Assembly: GCF_030546805.1 (NCBI RefSeq)
Contig: NZ_JAUOPC010000009.1
Location: 62,001 to 126,000 of the forward strand
From: Cyclobacterium sp. 1_MG-2023
GTDB taxonomy: Bacteria > Bacteroidota > Bacteroidia > Cytophagales > Cyclobacteriaceae
DNA length: 64,000 nucleotides
Reading direction: 5' to 3'
Each line of letters begins with the position of its first letter. Position 1 is the first letter of the stretch. Positions 63,972 through 64,000 of this stretch are shown here, piece by piece. A program made the position numbers and the translations under genes. The notes under the pieces are model-generated. The model was given only the letters and a program-made list of their open reading frames with translations. It had not been told where the DNA came from and searched no databases.

Positions 63972-64000
63972 AAAGCAACAAAAAGAGTAATTATTTATTG

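Larger units (their letters stand above)
63640..64000. other. Intergenic region upstream of dnaE
   Basis: About 360 bases with no gene. It contains a 10-base-pair dyad close to the dnaE start and a terminator for a minus-strand gene beyond the window. Confidence 0.5.

Overview
The window looks like chromosomal DNA of a Bacteroidota bacterium, most likely a marine member of the Cytophagales (Cyclobacteriaceae-like). The reasons are: family-level markers such as DUF3810, DUF2851, DUF4286, BatD and a six-bladed propeller lipoprotein; a DnaE with a fused proofreading exonuclease; promoter-like TTG / TAnnTTTG boxes; weak Shine-Dalgarno sequences; and moderately AT-rich DNA. The genus cannot be fixed from the sequence alone. 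I saw no rRNA or tRNA genes, no CRISPR array, no transposase and no phage genes.

Layout. 0-2.3 kb: two tandem paralogous sensor kinases, the first cut by the window edge. 2.3-8.0 kb, minus strand: batD, aroC, a dicarboxylate/amino-acid symporter, a NifU-type Fe-S scaffold and a DUF3810 membrane protein. 8.1-12.6 kb: small genes, a propeller lipoprotein and an ABC-F ATPase. 12.6-24.6 kb, minus strand: housekeeping genes (nucleoside phosphorylase and trhO overlapping, a NeuD-type acyltransferase, DUF2851, pyrF, a LolA-like carrier, ftsK, pyrD), then an arsenate-type phosphatase with an ArsR regulator, and creD. 25-28 kb: a universal stress protein and an exported M28 peptidase.

28.5-37.4 kb is an accessory region. 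An HTH/PIN toxin-antitoxin pair, an AbiE-type (type IV) pair with a clear palindromic operator, and a HEPN protein followed by a membrane-anchored NERD nuclease-like protein are interleaved with glycan-type genes (a DUF2961/GH172-type lipoprotein and a ThuA-like protein) and an unassigned lipoprotein. 37.4-44 kb holds an FMN reductase, two Tat-signal Gfo/Idh/MocA oxidoreductases, a GNAT acetyltransferase, an acyl-carrier-like protein without the carrier serine, and a ClC channel. 44.4-48.7 kb holds an SDR-type epimerase, a large exported M14 peptidase and two small proteins.

49.1-51.2 kb is a compact carotenoid unit: a CruF-like hydratase, a CrtZ-like hydroxylase, and a MerR/B12-binding regulator that carries the Wx9EH signature of CarH-type light sensors. 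51.8-58.7 kb is a co-directional six-gene cluster ending in a strong terminator: a cytochrome-c-containing sugar-dehydrogenase-like lipoprotein, a CBM9-like protein, two exported amidohydrolase/deacetylase paralogs, an exported RidA, and a Tat-exported DgaE/SelA-type PLP enzyme. Together these suggest an extracytoplasmic pathway that deacylates an amino compound, eliminates ammonia and hydrolyses the enamine. It is the strongest candidate here for an undescribed system. The HEPN-NERD pair is second. The window ends with trxA and dnaE on the minus strand.
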